DNA of 39,246 nt from Paractinoplanes rishiriensis. GTDB taxonomy: Bacteria; Actinomycetota; Actinomycetes; Mycobacteriales; Micromonosporaceae. The stretch lies in the NCBI RefSeq assembly GCF_016862375.1, contig NZ_BOMV01000119.1:1-39246 (forward strand). Direction: 5' to 3'. Every line of letters starts with the position of its first letter. Within the stretch, counting starts at the first letter, position 1. Made by a program: the position numbers and the translations under genes. The notes beneath the pieces were generated by a model. The model made no database searches. It saw nothing but the letters and a program-made list of their open reading frames with translations, and was not told the DNA's origin. This document shows positions 23,816-32,295 of the stretch, one piece after another.

Positions 23816-26443
23816 ATGATGGTTGCCCCGGAACTGATTGCCCCGGAACTGACCGGCATGGTGGACGCTCTGGTCGAGGACGCGATGAAGGCGCTCGCCG
23901 ACTACGACTCCTACGACCAGGAGCGGATCGACCGGATCGTCAAGAAGGCGTCGGTGGCGGCGCTCGACCAGCATGCCTCGCTGGCCCGGCTCGCGGTCGA
24001 GGAGACCGGCCGGGGTGTCTTCGAGGACAAGGCGGTGAAGAACATCTTCGCCTGCGAGCACGTCACGCACAGCATGGCGAAGCTGCGCACCGTCGGGGTG
24101 ATCAGCGAGGACGAGATCAGCGGGATTGTCGAGATCGCCGATCCGGTCGGAGTGGTCGCCGGTGTCACGCCGGTCACGAACCCTACGTCCACCACGATTT
24201 TCAAGGCCCTGCTGGCGCTCAAGACCCGCAACCCCATCGTCTTCGCGTTCCATCCGGCGGCGCAGCGGTGCAGTGCCGCCGCCGCGCGTGTGGTGCGTGA
24301 CGCCGCGGTGGCGGCCGGTGCTCCCCGGCACTGCATCCAATGGATCGAGCAGCCGTCGGTCGAGGCCACGTCCGCGCTGATGCATCACCCGGAGGTGGCC
24401 ACGATCCTGGCGACCGGCGGCAACGGAATGGTGCGCGCGGCCTACTCGGCCGGGAAGCCTGCGCTCGGCGTCGGCGCGGGCAACGTTCCCGCGTACGTGG
24501 AAAAGAGTGCGAAGCTGCGCCGGGCGGTCCATGACATCGTGTTGTCGAAGTCCTTCGACAACGGGATGATCTGTGCCTCCGAGCAGGCGGTGATCCTGGA
24601 CGACGAGATCTATGACCGGGCGATCGCCGAGTTCCGTGAACTGCACGCGTACGTCGCCTCGGCCGACGAGAAGCGCCGGCTGGAGGAATTCGTCTTCGGC
24701 ACGCACGCGGACGGCGCCGGCTGCGACGGGGCGCGGCTCAATCCGGACGTGGTGGGGCAGCCGGCGGCGTGGATCGCCGAGCAAGCCGGGTTCACCGTGC
24801 CGCCGCAGACGTCGGTGATTCTGGCCGAGGTGGCCGCGGTCGGCCCCGGGGAGCCGCTCACCCGGGAGAAGCTGGCGCCGGTCCTGGCCGTGCTCCGCGC
24901 CGGATCTCGCGACGAAGGGCTGCGGCTCGCCGCCCAGATGGTCGAGTTCAACGGCCTGGGTCACAGCGCGGTCATCCACACCGAGGACGCCGCACTGGTT
25001 CAGGAATACGGCCTGCGGATGAAGGCCGTACGAGTCATCTGGAACTCGCCGGCCTCGCAGGGTGGCATCGGTGACATCTACAACAGCTTCATGCCGTCGC
25101 TCACTCTCGGGTGCGGCAGCTACGGCCGCAACGCCGTCTCGAACAACGTCTCGGCCGCGCACCTGATCAACGTGAAGCGGATCGGCCGCCGTACCAACAA
25201 CCTGCAGTGGTTCAAGGTGCCCTCGAAGATCTACTTCGAGCCGCACGCGATCCGCTATCTCGCCGACATGCCGGACGTGCGGCGGGTCACCGTGGTGACC
25301 GACGAGACGATGACCCGGCTGGGCTTCGTCGACCGGGTCAACCGGGTGCTGCAGAGCCGCGGCGAGAAGGTCGCGCTGCAGATCATCGACGACGTGGAGC
25401 CCGAGCCACGGATCACCACGGTGGACCGCGGCGCGGCCCTGATGCGCTCGTTCCGGCCCGACACGATCATCGCGCTCGGCGGCGGCTCCGCCATGGACGC
25501 CGCCAAGGTGATGTGGCTGAAGTACGAACACCCCGAGATCGACTTCGAGGACATGCGGGAGAAGTTCTTCGACATCCGCAAGCGGGCGTTCGCGTTCCCG
25601 CCCCTCGGTGACCTGGCCCAGTTGGTGTGCATCCCGACGACCTCTGGCACCGGCGCGGAGGTGACACCGTTCGCGGTCATCACCGACCATCGCACCGGCA
25701 AGAAGTACCCGCTGGCCGACTACGCGCTCACCCCGACCGTCGCGGTCGTCGACCCGGAGCTGACCGCCAGCCTGCCCCGGGTCATCGCGGCCGACAGCGG
25801 GTTCGACGCCCTCACCCACGCGATCGAGACGTACGTGTCCGTCTATGCCAGCGACTTCACCGACGGCTTGGCCCTGCACGCGATCCGGCTGATCTTCGCG
25901 AACCTGCAACGTTCGGTGGTGGCCGGCGACGCCGAGGCCCGCGAACACATGCACAACGCCGGAACCATCGCCGGCATGGCCTTCGGCAGCGCCTTCCTCG
26001 GCATCGTGCACGCCATGTCGCACACCCTCGGCGCCACCTTCCACATCGCCCACGGGCGCACCAACGCCGTGCTGCTGCCGCACGTGATCCGCTACAACGG
26101 CACCACCCCGGCGAAGCTGTCCGGCTGGCCCAAGTACGAGGACTACCGGGCGCCGGAGCGGTTCGCCGAGATCGCCCGGATGCTGGGCCTGCCGGCGGCC
26201 ACCGCCGCGGACGGCGTCGAGTCGCTGGCCGCCGCGGTGGAACGGCTGCGCGACGCGGTCGGCATCGAGCCGTCGTTCGCGGCCCTCGCCGTGGACGAGC
26301 GGGAGTTCCTGGCCGTGCTGCCGCAGCAGGCGCTCAACGCGTACGAGGATCAATGTGCCCCGGCCAACCCGCGCATGCCGATGCTCGACGACATGCAGCG
26401 ACTCATGAGGGATGCGTACTACGGCGTCCGAGGGCTCACGTGA
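23816..26443 (+). CDS. adhE: Bifunctional acetaldehyde-CoA/alcohol dehydrogenase
   Basis: AdhE converts acetyl-CoA to ethanol through acetaldehyde, using two NADH, and forms spirosomes. The 875-residue product has an aldehyde dehydrogenase half with catalytic Cys253 (DNGMICASEQAVI) and cofactor segment ATGGNGMVRAAYSAGKPALG, and an iron alcohol dehydrogenase half with ALGGGSAMDAAK, PTTSGTGAEVTPFAVI and iron-binding histidines in DALTHAIETYVS and IVHAMSHTLGATFHIAHG. Length fits the 860-900 norm. ATGs at 23816 and 23819 are both possible; the second is better spaced from GAGGAG. It is typical of fermenters and uncommon in aerobic filamentous actinobacteria. Two DosR-like boxes precede it, consistent with use under hypoxia. 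Confidence 0.95.
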   Translation: MMVAPELIAPELTGMVDALVEDAMKALADYDSYDQERIDRIVKKASVAALDQHASLARLAVEETGRGVFEDKAVKNIFACEHVTHSMAKLRTVGVISEDEISGIVEIADPVGVVAGVTPVTNPTSTTIFKALLALKTRNPIVFAFHPAAQRCSAAAARVVRDAAVAAGAPRHCIQWIEQPSVEATSALMHHPEVATILATGGNGMVRAAYSAGKPALGVGAGNVPAYVEKSAKLRRAVHDIVLSKSFDNGMICASEQAVILDDEIYDRAIAEFRELHAYVASADEKRRLEEFVFGTHADGAGCDGARLNPDVVGQPAAWIAEQAGFTVPPQTSVILAEVAAVGPGEPLTREKLAPVLAVLRAGSRDEGLRLAAQMVEFNGLGHSAVIHTEDAALVQEYGLRMKAVRVIWNSPASQGGIGDIYNSFMPSLTLGCGSYGRNAVSNNVSAAHLINVKRIGRRTNNLQWFKVPSKIYFEPHAIRYLADMPDVRRVTVVTDETMTRLGFVDRVNRVLQSRGEKVALQIIDDVEPEPRITTVDRGAALMRSFRPDTIIALGGGSAMDAAKVMWLKYEHPEIDFEDMREKFFDIRKRAFAFPPLGDLAQLVCIPTTSGTGAEVTPFAVITDHRTGKKYPLADYALTPTVAVVDPELTASLPRVIAADSGFDALTHAIETYVSVYASDFTDGLALHAIRLIFANLQRSVVAGDAEAREHMHNAGTIAGMAFGSAFLGIVHAMSHTLGATFHIAHGRTNAVLLPHVIRYNGTTPAKLSGWPKYEDYRAPERFAEIARMLGLPAATAADGVESLAAAVERLRDAVGIEPSFAALAVDEREFLAVLPQQALNAYEDQCAPANPRMPMLDDMQRLMRDAYYGVRGLT

Positions 26444-27780
26444 GCAGGTTCGGGCGGCGGGCGGGCGCACGTCCCGGTGGCTGGACCGGATCCGCGGTCT
26501 TCGGGACAGCAGCCGGGATGGGCCGGGACACCGGTCCGGCCGTGGTGACGACCAGGGGTTCTCCGTGGTGCCACAACTGGAGCTCGGCGTCGTCGCGGCC
26601 GTCCCGCAGTGAATAGGTAGCTTCGGTCGCGCGAATCCTCACCTGTACCCGCAGCCCTCGCCGAAGCAGGTCCAGATGACCGACCTCGGCCGCCATGATC
26701 GCCTGGCTGCACGCCGACAGCGAGGAGTCCCGGACGGTACGGCTCTCGTAGTAGGCGAAGTTGCGAGCCTTGTCCGCCGTGCTGAAGGAGTCACCGCACC
26801 AGTGCATTGCCAGCTCCAGGTCCGCCTGCTTCACGACCGGGGTCCGATACAGCTCCAGATACGCAACGCGCAGCATCAACGGGTAGTCTTCGGCAGCGGT
26901 GGTGGTGAAGTCCCATTCCTTCATGAGCGTGAAGCCGCGCGCCTGCGGGTGCACGCCAAGTTCCTCGTCGTACGGGATGTTCATGGCCGCAGCCGCGGAA
27001 CGCCAGGACGAGATCTCCTCGTCGCGGACACCGAGCGCCCGGAACGAACCGGGGTGACGTGCTGCGGCGTCCGCCGCCGCTATCAGGTTTCGCCGGGGCA
27101 TCTGATTGGTGTAGACGTTGTCGTCGGCGACAGCGGTGTACTCGTCCGGCCCGTCACGCCGTCGAGGTGGAACGTGCCGTGCCGGTCGTAATGACCGAAC
27201 GAGACCCACAGTCTTGCGGTCTCCACCAGCAGTTCCACGCCGAAGTCCCGGTCGAACCGCTGGTCGCCGGTCGCGTTCACGTAGCGGATGACCGCGTCGG
27301 CGATGTCCGCGGCGATGTGCACCGCCGCGGTGCCGGCGGGCCAGTAGCCGGAACACTCCTGCCCGCGGATGGTGCGCCACGGAAACGCCGCGCCTTGCCA
27401 CCTCAGCGTCGCGACGATTGCCCGCTGAGTGAACGACACAAGGCGCGTCGCGCGTACTCGAACCGCGCGGCCGGCAGCCGACCACTGCATCTCCCGGCGC
27501 AGCACACCGGCGGGCAGGTCGAGGACCCGCTCGTGACGGTGCAGCCGGCCGTCCCGGATGTCCAGCGGCTCGTCGTCCAGGAGCAGACGGATGAGTTTGC
27601 CGTTGGTGACGTTGACGACCGACTGTCCGGACTCGGGATAGCCATAGCCGCCCTCGGCTTACGGCAGAGGCCTCAATTCGTAGAACGAGTTCAGGTAGGT
27701 GCCCGGGCCAGCAGGTTGCTGTCGAGGTGCGTCTCACGCACCTGCCACGGCTCCACGGTGTATGCCGGATGGCGGATCAC
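26436..27780 (-). pseudogene. Glycoside hydrolase family 65 phosphorylase (trehalose/maltose/kojibiose type), heavily decayed
   Basis: GH65 enzymes phosphorolyse alpha-glucosides and are about 780 residues long. Here, reading leftwards from GTG 27780: IRHPAYTVEPWQVRETHLDS; a deletion and frameshift; TYLNSFYELRPLP then a TAA at 27659-27661 in place of Tyr; GYPESGQSVVNVTNGKLIRL on to LVSFTQRAIVA; a gap of a few hundred residues; GAAFPWRTIRGQECSGYWP; and HGTFHLDGVTG. After a frameshift near 27153 comes PDEYTAVADDNVYTNQM, with the catalytic Glu, to a normal C-terminus at 26436. About 445 codons remain. It cannot be functional. Its end overlaps the convergent adhE stop by 8 bp. Confidence 0.9.
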
Positions 27781-27908
27781 GAGTGCCCCCAAGCACGCAG
27801 ACGACATTGCCGACCCCATCCGGCCCGGCAGCGCGGGCCGGATGGTCCTACCCGTCGCTCCCGTCCAGCGCAGACGGTGGAATCTGGTCCAGGACTTAGG
27901 AGACCGTC
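27781..27908 (+). promoter_or_regulatory. Promoter region of the HAF-repeat gene with weak DosR-like sites
   Basis: Holds GGCCGGATGGTCCT (27836-27849), with one mismatch in the first arm, and AGGACTTAGGAGAC (27891-27904), a poor match that overlaps the ribosome binding site AGGAGA. Both are weaker than the other boxes. Confidence 0.3.
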
Positions 27909-28958
27909 ATGAGAACGACCGTACGCCTGTGCGCGGCGACCTCGGCGACAGCGGCGATGTGCCTGGCCGGTACGCCCGCCACCGCAGCGGCGCCACTGCG
28001 GCCGGTGCCGTCCTACCGCACCGTCATTCTCGGCACACTGGGTGGGACGTCCAGCGTGCCGGCCGCCGTCAACGACCACGGTGCCGTCGTGGGCTGGGCG
28101 AGCACGGCTACCGGCGCGCTGCACCCGTTCCTGTGGTGGCGTGGCCGGATGACCGACCTCGGAACGCTCGACGACCTCGACGGCGGCCGGGGGATTGCGG
28201 CCGACATCAACCGGCACGGCACGGTAGTGGGCCAGAGCGACCGCGGTGGTGTCAGCCGCGCCGTCCGGTGGCAGCATGGCCGGATTCGCGATCTTGGCAC
28301 GCTGGGCGGCCCGTCCAGCTTCGCCACGGCGATCAACGACCACGGCGTGATCGTCGGCGCCAGCACCACCCGGGACGGCGCCCTGCACGCCTTCATCTGG
28401 CGTGACGGCAGGATGACCGACCTGGGTGTTCCGGGCGCTGGGGACAACTTCGCCGAGGACGTCAACGATCGCGATCAGGTGGTCGGTTTCGCCATGCCGA
28501 CCGACATGCCCAACCTCCCCTACCGGTGGCAGCGCGGGCGGGTGACCGTCCTGCCGGCCTCACCGTTCGGCGGCCAGGCCCGGGCGATCAACGACGCCGG
28601 CACCATCGTCGGCTGGGTGTCCGGCGCCGACATGAACCGGGCAGCCCGGTGGCGGCACGGCCGAATCAGCCTGCTCAGTAACCTACCCGGCGGGAATGCC
28701 GCCATGGCGCGCGATGTCAACGACCGCGGGGTGATCCTCGGAGTCGGTAACGTGCGGCCACAGAGCCTCGACGATCACGCCTTCCTCTGGCGGCGCGGCG
28801 CCCTCCAGGATCTGTCTGCCGCCGGCATACCGCCGAGCGTGGAGGCGCTCAACAATCGCAACGAGATCATCGGCACGCTGCCGAGTCCCGGTGCGGACGG
28901 CGCGGTCGCGGCACTGTTCCTGCCCACTGGCCGCTCCGTCGCCCACGGAGGCCGGTGA
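27909..28958 (+). CDS. Secreted HAF-repeat protein
   Basis: The 349-residue product has a Sec signal peptide (cleavage near ATAAAPL, residues 24-30). About seven repeats of some 45 residues follow, each built as LGTLGG(x)S, a VNDHGxVVGW-like turn, and HPFLWxxGxMTDLG. These HAF repeats form a propeller-like beta fold in extracellular proteins. No catalytic function is known. ATG 27909 follows AGGAGA. A second, broken HAF gene lies at 30936-31627 with the universal stress gene between them. Confidence 0.85.
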   Translation: MRTTVRLCAATSATAAMCLAGTPATAAAPLRPVPSYRTVILGTLGGTSSVPAAVNDHGAVVGWASTATGALHPFLWWRGRMTDLGTLDDLDGGRGIAADINRHGTVVGQSDRGGVSRAVRWQHGRIRDLGTLGGPSSFATAINDHGVIVGASTTRDGALHAFIWRDGRMTDLGVPGAGDNFAEDVNDRDQVVGFAMPTDMPNLPYRWQRGRVTVLPASPFGGQARAINDAGTIVGWVSGADMNRAARWRHGRISLLSNLPGGNAAMARDVNDRGVILGVGNVRPQSLDDHAFLWRRGALQDLSAAGIPPSVEALNNRNEIIGTLPSPGADGAVAALFLPTGRSVAHGGR

Positions 28959-29023
28959 TGACCCTTGCGCTGCTGTTCGCTGCCGGGGGTCTGATCGCGT
29001 TCCACCAGCGGGACGCGGGATGA
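28958..29023 (+). CDS. 21-residue hydrophobic peptide coupled to the HAF gene
   Basis: ATG 28958 overlaps the HAF stop as TGATG and encodes MTLALLFAAGGLIAFHQRDA plus Gly: one membrane-length helix and a charged end. It could be a real membrane peptide, or a C-terminal membrane anchor split from the HAF protein by a frameshift. HAF proteins elsewhere can end in such sorting helices. The evidence is only layout and composition. Confidence 0.35.
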   Translation: MTLALLFAAGGLIAFHQRDAG

Positions 29024-29893
29024 TCATTCGGGCTTGGCGGCCCCGACTACGACGGTCGGGCATGCCGCACGCCGGAGCAGGTAGTGGCTGACCGAGCCGG
29101 GCAGCCGCTCCGCGAAACCGCCGGGCCGGCGGGTGCCGACCACGATCAGCTGCGCCGTCTGTGACCAGTCGCGGAGCAGGTGCCGGGCCGAACCTCGCCG
29201 GACCTGCGGTCGTACCCGCAGGTCCGGGAACCGTGCGGTCAGACCGGCACTCGCCTCTGCCAGGACGCGCTCTTCCAGCTCCGAGGTGTCCCGGACCGGA
29301 CCGGTGAGCTCGGTGGTGTCATCGTCACTCCAGGCGTGCACCGCAACCAGGTCGGTGTTGCGCAGCGTGGCCTCCTCCGCGGCGAAGTCCACCGCCGCCG
29401 TCGAGGTCCGCGACCCGTTCACACCGACAATGACCGGACCGTCCGGGTTCGGCCGTCCCCGGACCACCAGGACGGGACTCCTGGCGTCGGCGAGGTCCAG
29501 TCCGGCCACGGAGCCGATAAGCATCCCCGGGAGCCCGCCGCCGGCGCGACTGCCGACAACGACCAGCATGGCGTGCTCACTCTCCGCCAATAGGACCGGG
29601 GCCGGCTGGCCCTCGGCTATGACGCCGGTCAGATCGACGCCGGGTGCGACCCGTCGCGCTGTCCTGGCGGCCTGGGCCAGGACGAACCTGGTCTGCGCAC
29701 GGCACGCGTCCGGTGCCACCGCAGCCCATCGGGGAGGTGCGTTCCAGCGGGTGGGCGGCCAGGTGAAGGCGTGCACGATGCGAAGGCCCCGATGCCGGAG
29801 GCGCGCTTCGCGGGCGGCCACCCGTACCGCGGCCAGAGCGCCCGCCGAGCTGTCGATGCCGACAACGACCGGGGCTCCCGTGATGGTGGTCAT
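29024..29893 (-). CDS. Universal stress protein, two UspA domains
   Basis: The 289-residue product has two UspA domains (about residues 5-145 and 152-286). Each ends in the ATP-binding pattern G-2x-G-9x-G(S/T): VVGSRAGGGLPGMLIGSVAG and VVGTRRPGGFAERLPGSVSH. Such tandem proteins are strongly DosR-induced in mycobacteria (for example Rv2623) and bind ATP. ATG 29893 follows AAAGGA. A DosR-like box lies 110 bp upstream. The stop abuts the small peptide gene on the other strand. Confidence 0.92.
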   Translation of the reverse strand: MTTITGAPVVVGIDSSAGALAAVRVAAREARLRHRGLRIVHAFTWPPTRWNAPPRWAAVAPDACRAQTRFVLAQAARTARRVAPGVDLTGVIAEGQPAPVLLAESEHAMLVVVGSRAGGGLPGMLIGSVAGLDLADARSPVLVVRGRPNPDGPVIVGVNGSRTSTAAVDFAAEEATLRNTDLVAVHAWSDDDTTELTGPVRDTSELEERVLAEASAGLTARFPDLRVRPQVRRGSARHLLRDWSQTAQLIVVGTRRPGGFAERLPGSVSHYLLRRAACPTVVVGAAKPE

Positions 29894-30002
29894 GACGCGT
29901 CCTTTCATCCGGCACGCCGGGTGCCGGACCGCGCGTGGCGACCGCGGTCCGTGCACCCGGCGGGCTCAGCACCAGTGTCGGTTGCAGGACAGCCGGCCGT
30001 CA

Positions 30003-30016
30003 GGGCCGTAAGTCCC
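30003..30016. promoter_or_regulatory. DosR-like box upstream of the universal stress gene
   Basis: GGGCCGTAAGTCCC keeps the AGTCCC right arm of the mycobacterial consensus. It is 110 bp upstream of the start at 29893 and just past the end of the DUF1876 remnant. Confidence 0.6.
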
Positions 30017-30025
30017 GTGCCGGTG

Positions 30026-30196
30026 TCATGATGTGAGCCGTACCGGTTGCCGGGTGAACTGCTCGATGTCGTCGGCGGTGGCGTCGAGCAGTTTGTAGGC
30101 CAGGTCCGCCAAGGCCCGAGCGGTGGCGAGCTCGTCGCCGATCTCCGGCACCTCGATGTCCGCCGGGCGCCGCCGGGCGGTGCCTTCCCCGCTCAG
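30026..30196 (-). pseudogene. DUF1876 protein, N-terminally truncated (Rv1738-like)
   Basis: The last 56 codons read LSGEGTARRRPADIEVPEIG, DELATARALADLAYKLLDAT, and end RQPVRLTS. This is the C-terminal two-thirds of the roughly 90-residue DUF1876 family, which includes the DosR-induced Rv1738. The first strand block (TWTVDVxIDEHxGRTRAxA) is not found in any frame upstream, although the frame stays open to 30331. The gene is most likely a remnant. Confidence 0.7.
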
Positions 30197-30353
30197 CGGG
30201 TTGCGGGCGTGCTGGTCCGGCCTACGAGGCCAACCGGCCCGTCCTGACGGCAGGCCAGCGTGCTGTGCCGTCGTAAGTGGCAGGACGGCGCGGTGCCGGA
30301 GACCGCGAGGATCATTGCCCGGGCGCGGCAAGGCGATCCCCCGGTACCGGAAG

Positions 30354-30542
30354 ATGACTGAGGCTCAGCTGCGGATGACCGGCCGATGGCGCTGGCGGTT
30401 GTCCACCTCCGCCGGCCAGCTGGCGAGGGCCGAGGAGAAGCAGCGGGAGCTGGCCCGGCTGTACCTGGAGTTCGCCGACTTCCGGCGGCTCGCGGCCAGC
30501 CAGCTGCCGGAGCAAACACGCAGGCATTCGAGACGGCGCTGA
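30354..30542 (+). CDS. Small helical protein of unknown function
   Basis: ATG 30354 opens a 62-codon frame, MTEAQLRMTGRWRWRLSTSA and a coiled-coil-like LARAEEKQRELARLYLEFAD, ending in an Arg-rich tail. The ribosome binding site (CCGGAAG) is weak. Alternating charge suggests a real helix, but no family was recognised. The frame continues open upstream, so it may be a fragment. Confidence 0.35.
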   Translation: MTEAQLRMTGRWRWRLSTSAGQLARAEEKQRELARLYLEFADFRRLAASQLPEQTRRHSRRR

Positions 30543-30606
30543 CGTCCCCGGCGCGGCCGGTCGCGAACCCCTGCCGCCACCCGCTGAGCCGGGACAGGAA
30601 ACTGCA

Positions 30607-30690
30607 TCAGGCTTTACCACCCACCAGCATCGGCCCGGCCAGGATGAGCACGCCGAGCAGCAGCAGAATCCCGACGATGACGAGAGCCAT
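30607..30690 (-). CDS. 27-residue single-helix membrane peptide
   Basis: ATG 30690 with an ideal GGGAGGTG site encodes MALVIVGILLLLGVLILAGP, then MLVGGKA and TGA. It is one membrane helix with hardly any soluble part. The strong ribosome binding site and clean composition support real translation. Function unknown. On its strand the next sizeable upstream feature is the DosR-like box at 30866. Confidence 0.6.
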   Translation of the reverse strand: MALVIVGILLLLGVLILAGPMLVGGKA

Positions 30691-30865
30691 TGGTGTCACC
30701 TCCCATGGACGGTCTCTGCTCCGACGTTCTGCTGGTTCGAGCATGTGGACCAGGGTCGGTGGGACCGTCGACGAGGGGTCTTCCGGCTCTGCCCGCGATC
30801 TGCTGCCGCCCGGAGCGGACAGAGCCGGGTGGCCTTGCGCGATGTGCTCACTGAGGCAATCCGCC

Positions 30866-30879
30866 GGGACTTAGGGCCT
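30866..30879. promoter_or_regulatory. DosR-like box near the broken HAF gene
   Basis: GGGACTTAGGGCCT, 57 bp before ATG 30936 and 176 bp before the divergent 27-residue peptide gene. It shares GGGACTTAGGG with the second adhE box. Confidence 0.55.
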
Positions 30880-30935
30880 TGCCGCCAAGCCGGGAGGCCA
30901 AGCAGGCTCTGACTCCGGCGCCGGAAGACGTCGTG

Positions 30936-31627
30936 ATGGTGAACGGCCGCGGCGACCTCGCCGGCAGCATTCAGGACAGCGACGGCTCGGTGGTTTTCGG
31001 TGTGTGGCAACGGTACGACCGCTGGGCCGGCCTCGGCACGGTGGGCGACACTTACGTCCACGGCATGAACCAGCGCGGTCATGTCATCGGCGACGACCAG
31101 CACGCCGTGCAGGGCGGTTTCCTCTGGCAGGGCAACCGGCTGACCTACCTGATGATGCCGGACAGGGTGGTGTGGGCGACCGCGGTCAGCGACCACGACC
31201 AGGTGGTCGGTGACCTCAGTGTTCCGACAGGGCCGGGTCTGCAGGCGTTCTCCTGGAAGAACGGCTCCTTCACCCGGCTGCCCACCCGGACGGTCTGCTC
31301 AGTTACGCCGTGGACGTCAACGAACGCGGCCAGGTGCTCGGGACGCTGGTCGACGCCGACTGGTCGACCAGGCAAGGGGCGGTGTGGGACCGCGGCCGGC
31401 TCACGCTGGTCGGCGGACCGGACACCACCGTGCGGGCGATCAACAACCGCGGTCAGGTGATCGGGCTGACGGACGGCCGCCCGTTCCGGTGGCGGGACGG
31501 CGAAGTGACCTACTACGGCGGGGCGGCCGGGTCACAGGTCGTGCTGCTCGGCATGGACGAGGCCGGACGGCTGGTCGGTTTCGTCGACAACGGCACCAGC
31601 CGTGAACTTGTCACCTGGGCGCTGTGA
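30936..31627 (+). pseudogene. HAF-repeat protein, no signal peptide, one frameshift
   Basis: Repeats like those of the 27909 gene (LGTVGDTYVHGMNQRGHVIG, WATAVSDHDQVVGDLSV) run in one frame to about 31290. The next repeats (YAVDVNERGQVLGTLVD, RAINNRGQVIGLTDGRPFRW) continue in another frame to the stop at 31627. The change is a one-base slip around GGACGGTC. The N-terminus lacks any secretion signal; a TTG at 30879 would add 19 residues without one. It is thus broken at both the start and the middle, unless the slip is a sequencing error. Confidence 0.7.
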
Positions 31628-31641
31628 GGGAGGCGACCGCG

Positions 31642-32042
31642 ATGAAGGCGTGGACTGTTGACGACGTGATGACCCGGACGGTGGTGTCGGTGGACCGGAC
31701 CGCTTCCTACCGCAACATCGCACCTGGATCGGAACGGCCGCTCGGCACATGGACCGCGCGGAGGTCAAGCGGCAGCCTGTTGTCGACGGGAACGGCCGGT
31801 TGGTCGGCATAGTCACCAGGGCTGATCTGCTCAGAGCGCACCTCCGGCCGGACACCGAGATCGCGTCCGACATCAGGACCGGCGTCCTCTCTCCGTACCT
31901 CCTCGACGACGCCGAGACGGTCGAGGTGTCGGTCGTCGACGGCACGGTGATCGTCCGTCCGGTTTCCGGCGTGGTGGATGTCATCTCGACCATCGAATAC
32001 GGATACGACGACAGCGCTCAGTTGCGCGCCGGGACGACCTGA
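31642..32042 (+). pseudogene. CBS-domain protein (Hrp1-like), frameshifted
   Basis: ATG 31642 after GGGAGG reads MKAWTVDDVMTRTVVSVDRT and ASYRNI, a normal first CBS block. The frame then changes near 31720-31750, and the second block VVDGNGRLVGIVTRADLLRA appears in another frame, followed by VEVSVVDGTVIVRP and a GVVDVISTIEYGYDD tail. The tail resembles the BON-domain end of actinobacterial CBS-BON proteins, with much of BON missing. CBS proteins bind adenosyl nucleotides; Hrp1 of M. tuberculosis is DosR-induced. As it stands no full CBS pair can be made. Confidence 0.8.
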
Positions 32043-32295
32043 CACGACGGAACCACGCTGCGCCTGAGCCGGCGGACCACTTGGCAGTCCGCCGGCTCAG
32101 GCGTTCCCCCCGTCGCGCACGGCGCGCGCGAGCACGCACGGCCGCGGCCTGGACACCGGCACGCAATTCCTCGTCGGTCATCACCAGGTAGACCAGGGGG
32201 CAGTCCTGCGGCCCGGCCGCGCCCATCTGGCAAAGGGTGCAGGGCTCTCCGGGACGTACCGGGCACTGGGCATCCGCCCGGCTCGTGCGAATCAT
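31981..32295 (-). CDS. Four-cysteine small protein (DUF6767-like) with read-through tail
   Basis: The first 50 or so residues hold a cysteine cluster, CPVRPGEPCTLCQMGAAGPQ then DCPLVYLVMTDEELR, spaced C-x7-C-x2-C-x9-C, fit for a metal or redox site. Function unknown. ATG 32295 overlaps the DUF1918 stop (ATGA), so the two are coupled. The frame then runs on through a 16-bp hairpin (32063-32103) and antisense to the CBS remnant as an Arg/Ser-rich tail. The native end was probably before the hairpin, near 32120. Confidence 0.6.
   Translation of the reverse strand: MIRTSRADAQCPVRPGEPCTLCQMGAAGPQDCPLVYLVMTDEELRAGVQAAAVRARARRARRGERLSRRTAKWSAGSGAAWFRRVRSSRRATERCRRIRIRWSR
32063..32103. terminator. 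Bidirectional hairpin, 16-bp perfect stem
   Basis: GCCTGAGCCGGCGGAC (32063-32078) and GTCCGCCGGCTCAGGC (32088-32103) with a 9-nt loop. It is 20 bp after the CBS stop and lies inside the tail of the convergent cysteine-cluster frame. Confidence 0.8.

Noticed and set aside
23684..26470. 928-codon open frame antisense to adhE
   Set aside because: It mirrors adhE codon by codon, is full of Gly/Arg/His, and has no family motif. Long antisense frames are usual in GC-rich DNA.
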